Origin: Sialis fuliginosa
Lineage: Eukaryota; Arthropoda; Insecta; Megaloptera; Sialidae
Assembly (NCBI GenBank): GCA_961205875.1
Contig: OY540816.1
Coordinates: forward strand, 10,550,701 to 10,614,700
Direction: 5' to 3'
DNA length: 64,000 nucleotides
The notes below the pieces were generated by a model. It did no database searches. It was given only the letters and a program-made list of their open reading frames with translations, and was not told where the DNA came from. Each line of letters starts with the position of its first letter. The stretch's first letter is position 1. Of the stretch, positions 12,801-21,930 are shown in pieces. A program made the translations under genes and the position numbers.

Positions 12801-15800
12801 GTTAAGCTAAGTGTTAATTTTGTTTCAAAACGCAATATCTGTGCAAAATAAATATATTAAAAATTACATATTTGACTAAATTCACGTTTAAAAAATGTAA
12901 TAATTTGTTTATTTTGTAAATTTTTATTTTGTAAATAAGTTAGATTAATCAAAAGAATAATCTTGTATACAAATCATACTCTTTGATAATCAAAATTGGG
13001 TTCAAAAAGCAATATGTACCTTCTTTTGGTTCAAAAAGCAATAAGTAGAAAGCAAAAACTTTATAAAAAAATTTCCAATTATTTTTTTTCGTTTTAGTAG
13101 ATTAATTACCAACGTCCAATCTTCCAGTAGTGAAAATTTGAATACTTTCCTCCGCTTATCTTACCAGTTATCAGTTTTCAACATTTTGTTTTATGTCAGA
13201 TATTGCATTTTGATACTAACCTCCTCATATACAATATACAGAATAGTGTTAGATTTAAATTCTTATAAGGTACTGGTACCAGTCTTGGATATGACACTGG
13301 TAATGGCTATTTTTAAATTAAATGTACTGAATTAGAAATATTTTTTTAATATGTGATTACTACCATTTTTGAATATTAATCTATATACATTTGTCTGTCT
13401 TACAGCGTGATTTGATGACAAAGTTCTAATTTTTTTTATATTTTCTGGCTATTTCTAAGAAATTTTCATGCTTTGCAAATTTTTCTAAAAGTTGATCCTT
13501 TAGGAGATAAACATAAATATGTTTGGGTGTCCCCTGCTGAAGCAGAAATTATGAAATTCATATGTTGCACCCATTACAACTATTGATCAATACGCTTTGT
13601 ACTATCATTTCCACAAAAAAATTTAATTAAAAGACAAAATCCATTGTTTTTTTTTTCTCTATTGCTACAACGTCTCGTCTGCAGATATGGGTTTACTAAC
13701 AAAACGCGATTGTAATATTGTAATATCCTTGATAACTCCTTAAGGAAAATTTTCTGTATAATTTTTATTTTATTTGTTACGAAAAAAATCCTTAAATAAT
13801 TTTAGGTGTCTCAATACTACCTTAAAGTCTATAAGGGGGGACAACCGTACAATTCATAAAAAATAGAACCCGCTAATAATTTTTTGGGGTTCACAAAGGG
13901 TGACACTCGCCCAATGTGCAAAAAAACTATTCACATTCGTTTATTTTTAGGGGGGGGGGGAGGTTGACACTCTCGATCTCCGCCCTGAGTGCCACTGCCG
14001 CTTAGCAATGCCACTGCTTAAATTTTTTTATACGTGTAAACTTTTCCAATAGTTGTATTATTGTTTTTCATCTGACAATGAGGTTAGATAGATTCATAAA
14101 ATTTTTAAATCTCACCTCTAAATTCGGCATATGTAAACATGTGCTCAAGACACGGTCTGTGGATAGAGTGTTGGCGTCCAGGGCGTCCCGCAGGTTCGCC
14201 TCGAGTTTGAGCGATGCTGCAGCGTGTATCACAACGCTAACGTCACGTGCTAGCATCTCCAAGGAGGCGGGGGACAAACCCAGACCCTCGGACATTATAT
14301 CTCCATCGACAGCCACCAATTTTTGCAGAGTTAACGGTTCTTCTGTTCGAAGTTTTTCAAAAACCTAAAAATGAACATTAATATATTTCAATTATAACAT
14401 TTCTTTTGATATTAAAATAGAGGAAAAAAGAACCAACATCACATTTTCAGTTTTTAATTTTTATATGGATACTTTTTTAATTACTTTCTTTCAATAAGGA
14501 ACTGGCACCAGTCTTGGATATGACCCCAGTAATGGCTATTTTTTAATTAAATGTACTGCATTAGAAATATTTGTTGATATTTGATTACTACCATTTCTGA
14601 ATATTAATCTATATACATTTAACTGTCTTACAGCGTGATTTGATGACAATCGGCCAATAGGTGTCAAAATGTGGGACATTTAAACTAATTATTAGTATAA
14701 TTTATTTATTAATTATTATATAATCATAGCAACTGCTTTATATTGTTTCAAATTTGACGATTCTTTCTTTTAATCTTTTGTGTAGTAGTACTTTTCATTT
14801 TGTAATCAGTAGCAAGTGTTCATCACTGCGTGCTCATTACTGGTTTTACTTTATCAATTACTGAAGAAAAAACATAAACAAAATAAAAGGCTATAATTTA
14901 AAAAACAAACTATATTTGCAGACTTTGCTCTTATAGCGGCTATAACTGGTGCCATAAACAAAATAGTAACCATGGTTCATAACAGATAAGAAATATCTGC
15001 CATGAGTATCATGGGACTTTTAAACGTATTACAGAGATTGAACAGTGTTCGTGTTTGCCATAGTTATCAAGGGACTTTCTTAAACGTAATACTGAGAGTG
15101 AATAGTCTGGATGATTCTAATTAATTAATAAAAAAAATCTTTCTGTTTAAATAGTAAATGATGGAAACAAATGAATGGAACATAAATTAGAGATAATAAT
15201 AAACTCGACAATTTTTATCTAAAACATTTGTTTCTTATTCGTACTATTTCAAATTACGTATAAGAAAGTCCCGTGGTTCCTATGGAAGTTTTTCATTTAT
15301 CTTACATATTATTTACATCATATGTATACTATAGTTTAGCATATTTTATACAAAAAAACCTTTCTAAACGTATACTTTCGGAACCTGACAACCTCTCAAA
15401 AATTATATTCTTCCTCTACCTTTATACACCATAATATCTAATAAAAAATTATTCCGAACGAAATTAAACAATTTTAAATAGTAGTACCTATACTTTTTAA
15501 TTGTGATATTTGATGTAAACTTGTTTAACAACGGCATCTAATGGTGGAGGGAAACAAAAAGAGAAAAAATCGTTTTGAGATTATACGTTTACGCAGGTTT
15601 TACTGTAAATATGTAAATAAATATCTTACAGGTAACTGTAATAACTGCTGCAATCTTGCTGCAGGCGTAGCACCGCGTTTACTGCGAATGAGTACGTAGA
15701 CCTTGTGTAAGTCCGGGAGACATCTGAGTAACTTCTCCAGTAGAACTTTTCCCATGAAACCGCTTCCACCAGTCACGAATATGCTCCGGCCGGCGTACCA

Positions 15801-15821
15801 ATCGTTCAAACTCTCCTTCAT
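759..15821 (-). CDS. Fatty acyl-CoA reductase FAR-A (complete, 8 coding exons)
   Basis: Predicted alcohol-forming fatty acyl-CoA reductase: it reduces long-chain acyl-CoA to fatty alcohol with NADPH, normally at the ER or peroxisome membrane. Coding exons on the minus strand are 15821-15630, 14364-14116, 10828-10683, 6102-5993, 4953-4761, 2999-2760, 1947-1690 and 897-759. They total 1527 nt, or 508 residues plus a stop, which is the usual FAR length. Visible domains: Rossmann motif TGGSGFMG (residues 17-24); catalytic YTYTK (Y205, K209); the RPSV...EP..GW..SLNGP.G family signature after residue 229; and a FAR C-terminal (Sterile) domain in exons 6-8 with hydrophobic segments near 355-375 and 474-492. 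All introns are GT-AG with phases 0,0,2,1,2,2,2. The ATG was chosen because it lies 16 residues before the TGGSG motif, as in relatives; a splice acceptor sits 15 nt upstream of it, so the 5' UTR is interrupted by an intron. No disabling change is seen. The substrate cannot be inferred. Confidence 0.95.
1027..1364. mobile_element. ATGTCCGGTAT-type miniature element, full copy
   Basis: 338 bp in FAR-A intron 7. The ends are inverted: ATGTCCGGTATCATAAAGGA on the left and its complement ending ...GATACCGGACAT on the right, each followed inward by repeated GCTAGCTAGCAA. No coding capacity. Other copies or fragments are listed separately. Confidence 0.85.
1389..1501. repeat. 113-bp element with CAGTGGCGCGTTATC ends
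   Basis: A perfect 15-bp inverted repeat, CAGTGGCGCGTTATC, occupies both ends (1389-1403 and 1487-1501). CAGTGGCG-type ends are seen in hAT-like elements, but no target duplication is evident. Followed at 1510-1585 by an AT-only tandem repeat. Confidence 0.65.
1690..1947 (-). CDS. FAR-A exon 7
   Basis: 258 nt. It encodes the core of the Sterile domain: LESLQFFTTRNWKFENKK, later YCLKENLANLP and RIYVKL. Phase 2 donor GTAAGTA. Intron 7 (898-1689) carries two small inverted-repeat elements. Confidence 0.95.
1990..2540 (-). mobile_element. ~550-bp miniature element, copy 1 (full)
   Basis: The ends are GGTACTGGCACCAGT and ACTGGTGCCGGTAC. Internal landmarks shared by the family: TTACAGCGTGATTTGATGAC, several CCAGTAAT / ATTACTGG motifs near both ends, and AACATAAACAAAATAAAAGG. 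Full length, reverse orientation, in FAR-A intron 6. Confidence 0.85.
2760..2999 (-). CDS. FAR-A exon 6
   Basis: 240 nt. It encodes PTYNLTQGDVVPITWGEV and PLDWPIWYPGG, then a hydrophobic helix (IIVFLFHKIPAYFIDFMMIL), the start of the FAR C-terminal Sterile domain. The donor GTATGT is weaker than the others, phase 2. Intron 6 (1948-2759) is largely one copy of the approximately 550-bp miniature element. Confidence 0.95.
3085..3352. repeat. GC-rich 'GCCGTAACTA' repeat, copy 1
   Basis: Opens CAGGGCCGTAACTACCACCG, contains the AGGTCATTAAAAT core and ends in a GC-rich stretch (CTGAGCCCCCGAGC). In FAR-A intron 5. GC-rich ends with an A-rich middle contrast sharply with the surroundings. Confidence 0.6.
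4761..4953 (-). CDS. FAR-A exon 5
   Basis: 193 nt. It encodes IPALKEPVAGWVDSLNGPVG and then GKGVLRSMLG and EVIPVDIAINGII, the standard FAR signatures between catalytic domain and C-terminal domain. The acceptor is ATTACAG and the donor GTAAGTA, phase 2. Intron 5 (3000-4760) is mostly AT-rich with one GC-rich repeat at 3085-3352. Confidence 0.95.
4981..5503 (-). mobile_element. ~550-bp miniature element, copy 2 (one end missing)
   Basis: Same family as 1990-2540, in FAR-A intron 4. The GGCACCAGTTATGGCC end is missing; the other end is diverged (GGTGCTAGTATC). The inner stretch is about as conserved as in other copies. Confidence 0.85.
5616..5654. repeat. Perfect 14-bp-stem hairpin
   Basis: TCAGGTTCCCTGAT and ATCAGGGAACCTGA enclose an 11-base loop. 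In FAR-A intron 4; function unknown. Confidence 0.7.
5993..6102 (-). CDS. FAR-A exon 4 (catalytic YxxxK)
   Basis: 110 nt. It encodes the catalytic stretch INCYTYTKRLAEGVV, in which Y205 and K209 form the YxxxK pair of extended short-chain dehydrogenases, followed by LPVVIVRPSV. The donor is GTAAGTG, phase 1. Intron 4 downstream (4954-5992) contains a truncated copy of the approximately 550-bp miniature element and a 14-bp-stem hairpin. Confidence 0.95.
7852..8105 (+). repeat. AGGGTTCCGAAG-type interspersed repeat, copy 1
   Basis: Begins TTTTTAGGGTTCCGAAGAAG, then CTCACTTTGTCGTCCGTCCG. Inside, AACTCAAAAATGGCG recurs. In FAR-A intron 3. Short open frames here are repeat artefacts. Confidence 0.6.
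9095..9967 (+). mobile_element. Helitron-like non-autonomous element
   Basis: The right end has a GC-rich hairpin (CGCGAGCGAAGCCGCG) followed by GGGCCCAGCTAG|T, resembling Helitron 3' ends (hairpin then CTAG, insertion before T). The left part starts near AAAGCTCAACGTCTC with a (CTGT)n run at 9118-9138. No transposase or Rep/helicase is present. In FAR-A intron 3; the left boundary is uncertain. Confidence 0.4.
10683..10828 (-). CDS. FAR-A exon 3 (residues 148-195 plus split codon)
   Basis: 146 nt. It encodes AVVHLSTAFCHCDMDVMEER followed by a YPPPHDY-containing stretch, matching the FAR signature HxSTA(Y/F). The acceptor is TTCCAG and the donor GTAAGTG, phase 2. The translation was read directly from the minus strand. 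Confidence 0.95.
11040..11790 (+). repeat. AGGGTTCC-type interspersed repeat, copy 2 (long)
   Basis: Starts TTTTTAGGGGTTCCAAAG with CTTTGCCGTCCGTCCG, then several diverged ~200-bp units each containing TTTTTAACTCAARAATG-like text and a 'tagatc/aatc' stretch, suggesting internal amplification. In FAR-A intron 2. Confidence 0.5.
12666..13230. mobile_element. 565-bp element with internal AACGCAATATCTG repeats
   Basis: Ends ATATGAGGAGGTTAGTATCA and TGATACTAACCTCCTCATAT are perfect complements, extended by CAATATCTG. The motif (T)CAAAACGCAATATCTG recurs near 12683, 12824 and, diverged, 13011 and 13035. In FAR-A intron 2. Confidence 0.75.
13269..13420 (+). mobile_element. ~550-bp miniature element, copy 3 (left fragment)
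   Basis: The first 150 bp only, from GGTACTGGTACCAGTC to the TTTGATGACA landmark, in FAR-A intron 2. Confidence 0.8.
14116..14364 (-). CDS. FAR-A exon 2 (residues 65-147)
   Basis: 249 nt, phase 0 at both ends. It encodes VFEKLRTEEP..., then DGDIMSEGLGLS and VVIHAAASLK, the conserved Rossmann-fold stretch of FARs (the HAAA segment). The acceptor is TTTTTAG and the donor GTGAGA. The intron upstream (14365-15629) holds a full copy of the approximately 550-bp miniature element and a short tandem duplication. Confidence 0.95.
14498..14953 (+). mobile_element. ~550-bp miniature element, copy 4
   Basis: Both ends present (GGAACTGGCACCAGTC and TATAACTGGTGCC), with an internal deletion near the right end that removes the stretch after the TTTGCAGACTTTG landmark. 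In FAR-A intron 1. Confidence 0.85.
14985..15125 (+). repeat. Short tandem duplication
   Basis: Two diverged units, TGCCATGAGTATCATGGGAC and TGCCATAGTTATCAAGGGAC, each followed by TTAAACGTA(A/T)TAC. A related piece in inverse orientation lies at 39284-39325. Confidence 0.5.
15630..15821 (-). CDS. FAR-A exon 1 (residues 1-64)
   Basis: Starts with ATG at 15821 and carries the NADPH-binding TGGSGFMG motif followed by KVLLEKLLR, typical of FARs. The donor GTAAGA lies at 15629-15624, phase 0. A GTG sits directly upstream of the ATG, but the ATG is the better start. The leader acceptor is GTAG|AAAG near 15837, behind a T-rich tract. About 40 of 64 residues match FAR-B exon 1 by my count. Confidence 0.93.
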
Positions 15822-16221
15822 CACCGATTTACCTTTCTACAAAAAAAAAACATGCCATTTTATTTTTGATCTATCTATAATTTATAGCATTTTTTTTAAA
15901 CAATTTAAATAAATAAATAATAATATTTGATTGTTTTCGACTTATCCAATCTTTCTTACGACTAACCAATGGGCCATTATTTGAGAAGCACTCATATCAA
16001 TAAATTTTGTACAGCTTACAATTATCAATTTTTATTTTATAAAATTCGGTTTATTTTTCAAGTCTTATAAAAGCATCAGATCAAATTTTACAAGAAAACT
16101 ATATAAAAACTTTTTGCTGACAAATTTTCAAGATTTTGATGTATGTACCTACTTTATCGCTTTGGTTAGTTATAAATCATAGTTTTACATATAAAATTTA
16201 TAAAAATTATCATGCCATATT

Positions 16222-16460
16222 GATAGAGCCGTAACTAGAAGCTCGGGGGCCCCGGGGTAAGAGGTGGCCGAGGGGCCCCCAAAATATGCAAAAGGAAAAA
16301 TTGAAGATTTTTTTTTGGTCATAGCTAACAAATTGTAGTCTAATAAAAAAAAAGGTCATTCAATTTAAAATTAGTAACAATAATTGAAGACCTTGTTTTT
16401 TTTTGCTTCTAATTTATTACTTACTCCAATTTTTACGCTGCGGGGGCCCCCCTCAAACTG
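16222..16460. repeat. GC-rich 'GCCGTAACTA' repeat, copy 2
   Basis: AGCCGTAACTAGAAGCTCGG, a GGGGCCC-rich head, the AAAGGTCATTCAATTTAA core and a GCGGGGGCCCCCC tail. Intergenic. Confidence 0.6.
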
Positions 16461-17777
16461 TTACATTCGCTTTCAGCGTAGTTTTTTTTTTATATACTAG
16501 GTACATTAAAACCCGAAAATAGAAAAAACTGGAGTTTCCAGGCTTGAAAATTAAGCCGGCGATACCTATATTGTTTTTATTGAAGTGAAACTTCTTTAGC
16601 GAGATTTGTGAATTGGAATTACCTCGACAGATTTTAAAGATGAAACGCTTAGGATAGTGTGTATATGCGTGAGTAGATGTATAAGAAAAAAATGGATGAA
16701 TAGCGCATACTGACAAGTCACTTTACGTCGGTTATGCGTGAGATACAGATGAGTAAATGTAAAAGAAAAAGATGGATGGATATGTACAGGTTTTTATTGG
16801 TGTCGAGCTATATATTTTGATACAGTTTTTGTGTTTAATTAATTAGTAATTTAATAATCGCTTACTTTATTTATTTAGTTCGCATGATTAATGAAAACAA
16901 AATTAGTTTCACTTCAATCGTATGCATCACTTTTTTCTCGATGTTGTCGGTTGCAAAATTTACAACTCGACAAAAAATGTTCGCAACAACCAGTAATAAA
17001 TAGGTAGCTAAAAAGTGTTTTAAATGTTTATTACTGCTTTAAAAAATATTAAACATATTTAATTTTGAAAATGTCACAGGTAGAAAAATGTAAATAACTA
17101 TACAAAACTGTAGTACCCAAAGGAATGTAAATGACTAACAACAAATTCACAATATGGAAATATATATTATTATTAGATAATTATTTGGGCAGTGAAGGAC
17201 ATTTTTTGTTACTATTTGTACACATCTTTAATTCAAAGTCAAAAACAATCAATTATTATTTATAACCAAGATATTACGACATTGAAATAAATTACATAGA
17301 ATACAGTAGTAAAAATAACTTATAATTACCAAAACATAAAATTAAAGAGACAACTGAAATATTATATGGGTATAATATTAATAATAGGAGCATAATATGT
17401 AGTATCTAAATTAGTGTACTAAAACTATAATTTTCTTTATTTCCTTTTCCAAACAATATTAATAATTAATATTATAAATAATAATTATGACAAAACCTTA
17501 CATTTTTCGGTCCACGGTCCATTTCTTGTGTTTGACGTAACGCTGCTATATTTTGAACTTTTGATAACGGACTCCCTTTCATTTTCTATAATAAATATTA
17601 TTTTATTAATTATAACCATGCATACGCATACAAGTGAGCTCTGTTGGACACCGGAAAAACTACCAATATTCCAATCAAATACCCCAAAGCCCACGCCCCT
17701 ATCAACTAAAGATTACAATTTTTTAAGTTTAATTCAACATGTGATAAAATATCATTCAATAATTAATAAAGCAGTCC

Positions 17778-17870
17778 GATTTTTAGGGTTCCGTAGAAAA
17801 CTACTAGGAACCCTTATAGTTTTGCTATGTCCTTCTGTCCGGCCTCAAAAGTTTGTACCGATTAAATGAT
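17778..17870 (+). repeat. AGGGTTCCGTAG repeat, copy 3 (short)
   Basis: TTTTTAGGGTTCCGTAGAAA followed by CTAGGAACCCTTATAG, a hairpin-like head, and TGTCCTTCTGTCCGG. Intergenic, between the FAR genes. Confidence 0.5.
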
Positions 17871-18050
17871 ATTTAGTATACGGGCGAAGACTGATAACCC
17901 AAAAACAGAAATGATTTAAAAAAATCAAATTACTTACTTTGTTTTCTAAAAAAAATAATTGTAAACTATTTCACAATAATGAATTGGCAAATTAAGAAAA
18001 ATTAAAGTAATCATTATTGTACAATAAATTAAATTAAGCCACATACATAG

Positions 18051-18603
18051 GGTAGTGGCACCAGTCTTGGCAAGGACCCCAGTAATAGCAAATTTTTAAT
18101 TAAATGTTCTGAATTAGAAATATGTGTTGATATTTGATTACTACCATTTCTGAATATTAATCTATTTATATTTAACTGTCTTACAGCGTGATTTGATGAC
18201 AATCGACCAATAGGTAACAAAATGGTGGGATTTAAACTAATTATTAGTATTATTTATTAATTAATTATTATATTATCATAGCAGCTGCTTAACATTGTTT
18301 CAAATTTGACGATTCCTTTTTTTATATCTTTTGTGTCGATGTACTTATCATTTTGTAATTATTAGCAAGTGTCCATCACTGCGTGCTCATTACTGGTTTT
18401 ACTTTATCCATTATTGGAGAATAAACATAAACAAAATAAAAGGTTATAATTTAAAAAAAACTATATATGCGAACTTTGGTAATTAAATTGATTAAAAAAA
18501 GAGTTACTTGTTTTATTAGTAACATGAGTTCATTAGAATTACAAAAAACAATCCAAAAAACCGAAAACTTGCTCTTATAGCGGCCATAACTGGTGCCGTT
18601 ACC
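18051..18603 (+). mobile_element. ~550-bp miniature element, copy 5 (full)
   Basis: Full-length copy between the two FAR genes; ends GGTAGTGGCACCAGTC and ATAACTGGTGCCGTTACC. Confidence 0.85.
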
Positions 18604-19179
18604 TTGTTTATTTTCAGACAATATTATTAATTAGTTTATAAAAAAATCGACAATTTACATAGGTACCGGTACCTAAGTACATAAACACATTAACGTTACT
18701 TACTTTTTTTTTAATATAACAATTAACAACACAGTACTACCAACACACACAGTTAATTATAATATACACTGTTATCAGCACGCGTAACAATCAATTATAA
18801 CAATCTTGAAACTCACCACATTGACCCAAATAACAACAACAACAATTACACAAAACCCCTAGATAGTATTGAAATAGTCTATCTATAAGATGGTCCCCCC
18901 ACTCTGAGTCTTTACAACTAGTCGAAGGTGGATAACTCATACATAATCTAGCTGTATATGTATTTTTATTTAGTAATGTATCTATTAAATATTACATTAA
19001 CGCTGCTACTGCTGTTTCCTACTCCTTTCTGCACCATTTACACTTGATTTAATTGTAATAATTGATCTATGAAATACGAATATAATTCGACTTACAATCT
19101 TTATTCACAATTGAATTTTTAATTTTAATTAAATTTAGTTTTATTCATTTATTACAATTATATGGGTCTACGACAAAAG

Positions 19180-19250
19180 GGAGAAACTCTGGGCTGACAT
19201 GGACAAAAGGCAGACTCCCAAAAGGCAGACATGGATAAAGGCAGACAAAT
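19180..19250 (+). repeat. AAAAGGCAGAC short repeat
   Basis: ACAAAAGGCAGAC, AAAAGGCAGACATGG and AAAGGCAGACA occur three times in 60 bases. Intergenic. Confidence 0.5.
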
Positions 19251-20345
19251 ATGTGTATAAATTAATAATATCTTTAAATTTAATTTTTTTTTGTGGGGGA
19301 CCATGATCCATAAAAAACTTATCAAATAAAAGCAAATTAAAATATACAAAAAAATTTGAATGGAGACATGACCCACATGTCCCCTCCTCCAAAAAAAATT
19401 ATAATATATTAAAATACAAAATTATTTGGGGGGGGGGCTATAATATTATTTGTTTTCATCCAAACTCTATAATAAAAAAATGCTACGAAGATATAAAAAA
19501 AATTATCCTAAACGATTTTTTACATCACAAAGTTGACTAAAAATTTAAAAAATAGTTTTGCAATGTCTGATTATTTTATTTTCAAATTTCAAGATAGCCA
19601 TTTACAATTTTATGGAGTCAAAAAAATAGGGAAAAAATAGAAAAAATGGGAAACATTTTAGATCAAAATGGGGTTGAAGAGATTTATGAGGATTAAAATA
19701 TGACATGAGGACTAAAAAAGGTCTTAAATTACAACAAGGACGTTTTTTCAGTTTTTGACGGAGACGCAGCGACCTCTAGCCACTGACAATCATATACTTA
19801 ATGCACCATCAATAATTAATTACTCAAAGGTGATGTAGAGATATTAATGTCACTGTTGAATATTAATATTTAAGGATTGTTAATAAAAAAAATTTTTATT
19901 TGTAAATACAAAAATTAACTATTTAGGAAGTCTGGTAGGAAGTAAATGTTTTTGCATTGATGATATTTGAATATTCACTATTATAAATTACCATTAATAG
20001 AATTAAATTACGAAGGATAACATTCAATGTTAATCATAAATGCAAGTATTTAATATATACGCAACCAACTAATTATTAACTGCTTAACATAGTTTTAAGT
20101 ATATTTTCAAGACCAACCCAACCCTCCAATATTTAATAATTTAATTTAAAAAATTAATATTATTTTCAAATTATACTCGTATGAATGTTATACCTATTTA
20201 ATATTTATACAAAAAATAACTATATTTTATAGCTTTAATACTATTAATTCTTTTTAAATAACTTTATAATTGTATATACGTATATAGTTGTTAATGTTGC
20301 TTATTGAATATACTAAAGTATTTTTTTTGTCCATATCACAGTCCA

Positions 20346-20366
20346 TGACCCCCCCCCCCCCCCCCG
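20346..20366 (+). repeat. Poly-C tract
   Basis: A run of about 17 C in AT-rich DNA. Similar C or G runs of 10-14 occur at 13948-13957, 19429-19437, 44531-44544 and 46031-46045, and may be assembly-sensitive. Confidence 0.8.
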
Positions 20367-20679
20367 CCCTCCAATTGTCATTTCTCAGACCATGACCCTC
20401 CCCAAATTGGAATCCTAGATCCGCACTTGATTAGAACTGTCAGTGAGTTGTCATTTATATTTATTACCTCGCAGATAGTGTTATGTCCGGTATTATAATG
20501 GAGCTAGCAAATTTACTAGCTAGCAAGCACTTTTAAATGAGATACCAAACTTATATGACAGTTCTTCTGGAGTTTGTTGAAGACTTTGACAAGGTAGGTA
20601 AATATCAACGGTATTAAAACAGTGGTGATATTATGAAAATAATACGGTCAAAGTTTCACTGCTCTAAATTCCATAGCTA

Positions 20680-21807
20680 CACTGCAAATGCTAGTTTGTT
20701 AAAAACACACCAAAATGTGTTACAAAACACACATGAGTGTGTTATTTGACACACATAAGTGTGTAGTCAAGATTAAGTGTGTTAGTTTACACGTTTGATC
20801 TTTGAAATTAACACGCTTATCCGTGTTAAAAGAGTAACACACTTTCTGGTGTGTAAAAAATAATTTGTAAATCATAATCAAAAATATTATTTACACACTT
20901 GAGTGTGTTGAAATGACACGTTTAATATCTACTAACACACTTTTTGGAGAATTACACACTTTGAAAATAAACACACTTGTTGGTGTGTTAGAATATAATA
21001 TAGGTGAATATAGCCTATATACATTCGATCTTTCTCTCTCTATATATAGTCATGATACCATATTCGCTCTCACTCTTTTGCCATATAGAGTATAGAACGA
21101 TTTGACATTCATCATGTCGCGTCATAATCTTTCGTCATTTTGCGTGAATTGAGCTTGATATTTGTATATTAAATTAATATAGAAAAGAAAGTTTATTGTC
21201 TGATAGGTGAAATGTGTAAGTGCATTAAATATTCACCACAAAAAGATATATCGGGTGTAGAATTGATACGTCAAGGATTAATAAACGCAACTACAACTGA
21301 CAGCATTCTGAAGATGATGCTACAGGGAAAATTAATTATTTTATAAAAAGAAGACCTGGATAGAAATAATAAAATATGTGATGTGGAATTGTAGATGAAA
21401 TTTCGGATAAAAGTGATGTCCATATTGTTTTGATATCATCAACTAAAAGTGATAATAATATCGTGCCAGAGGATAAAATTGTTACAATGAATTTAGATAT
21501 GCTTTATGTGGCTGATTAATCGAAGAAGAAAAAAGTTATTAGGTAGTGTATATTATTTAAAATCATTGTATTTATATTTGTTCAATAATAATTTCTTAAT
21601 AAAATGTGGTTTACAGATTTATTACAATAACACGCTTTGTAGTGTGTTAATTCACTAACACACTACAAAGCGTGTTCAAAAAACGTGTTAAAACTACACA
21701 CCTTAAAGTGTGTTTATAAAAGAACACACCAAAAAAGGGATTAAATATGACTACAAGAAAACGACACACTTAGGTGTGTCAAAATAACACACTTTGCATT
21801 TGCAGTG
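20680..21807. mobile_element. Nested 1.1-kb element with ACACAC/GTGTGT palindrome arrays
   Basis: Ends CACTGCAAATGC and GCATTTGCAGTG are perfect 12-bp inverted repeats, flanked by TA on each side. The uninterrupted site at 1270-1280 has a single TA, so this is a TA target duplication as in Tc1/mariner-like elements. Between the ends are two arrays (about 20690-20995 and 21629-21800) of short palindromes of type AACACAC-n-GTGTGTT. They include a perfect 21-bp-arm hairpin at 21629-21676. The middle 600 bp carries relict coding sequence. Confidence 0.85.
21212..21519 (+). pseudogene. Relict coding sequence inside the nested element
   Basis: A 44-codon frame from ATG at 21212 (begins MCKCIKYSPQKDISG, ends MMLQGKLIIL) is followed, after a frame break, by a second open stretch (21382-21519). 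This contains VDEISDKSDVHIVLISS and ends NLDMLYVAD. Both use protein-like codons. The source gene is not recognised; it may be a broken transposase or captured host sequence. Confidence 0.35.
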
Positions 21808-21884
21808 TAATCCATAGATACTAGTACAGAATTACTACCCCATTTGAAAGTGCTTGCTAGATCCTTTATAATACCGGACATTAG

Positions 21885-21930
21885 CTTAACTTTTGCTCCA
21901 GAGATAAATCTTTATAATACCGAACATCAG
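21885..21930. repeat. Fragment of ATGTCCGGTAT-type element
   Basis: The right-end sequence (TTTATAATACCGAACAT) is repeated immediately after the full copy, with TTTTGCTC upstream as in the fragment at 40505-40553. Confidence 0.6.

Larger units (their letters stand above)
10829..14115 (-). other. FAR-A intron 2
   Basis: 3.3 kb of stacked repeats: the AGGGTTCC-type block (11040-11790), a GC-rich fragment (11910-11975), the 565-bp element (12666-13230), miniature element copy 3, and a G-rich tract at 13948. Nothing coding. Confidence 0.8.
20483..21881. mobile_element. ATGTCCGGTAT-type element interrupted by a second transposon
   Basis: Same ends as the element at 1027-1364 (ATGTCCGGTATTATAA and its complement). 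It would be about 270 bp but is split by a 1128-bp insertion at 20680-21807, so this family was here first. Confidence 0.85.

Noticed and set aside
15822..15824. GTG as start codon of FAR-A
   Set aside because: Nuclear genes start at ATG; the ATG at 15821 follows immediately and fits the family N-terminus.
17528..17869. 113-codon plus-strand open frame
   Set aside because: Low-complexity composition, and its 3' half is the AGGGTTCCGTAG repeat; no splice or domain support.
18029..18220. Minus-strand open frame
   Set aside because: Entirely within miniature element copy 5.
20690..21800. Regularly spaced short palindromes that look at first like a CRISPR array
   Set aside because: The repeats are not identical, spacing is irregular, there are no cas genes, and the context is an insect genome with a proven TA-flanked transposon.
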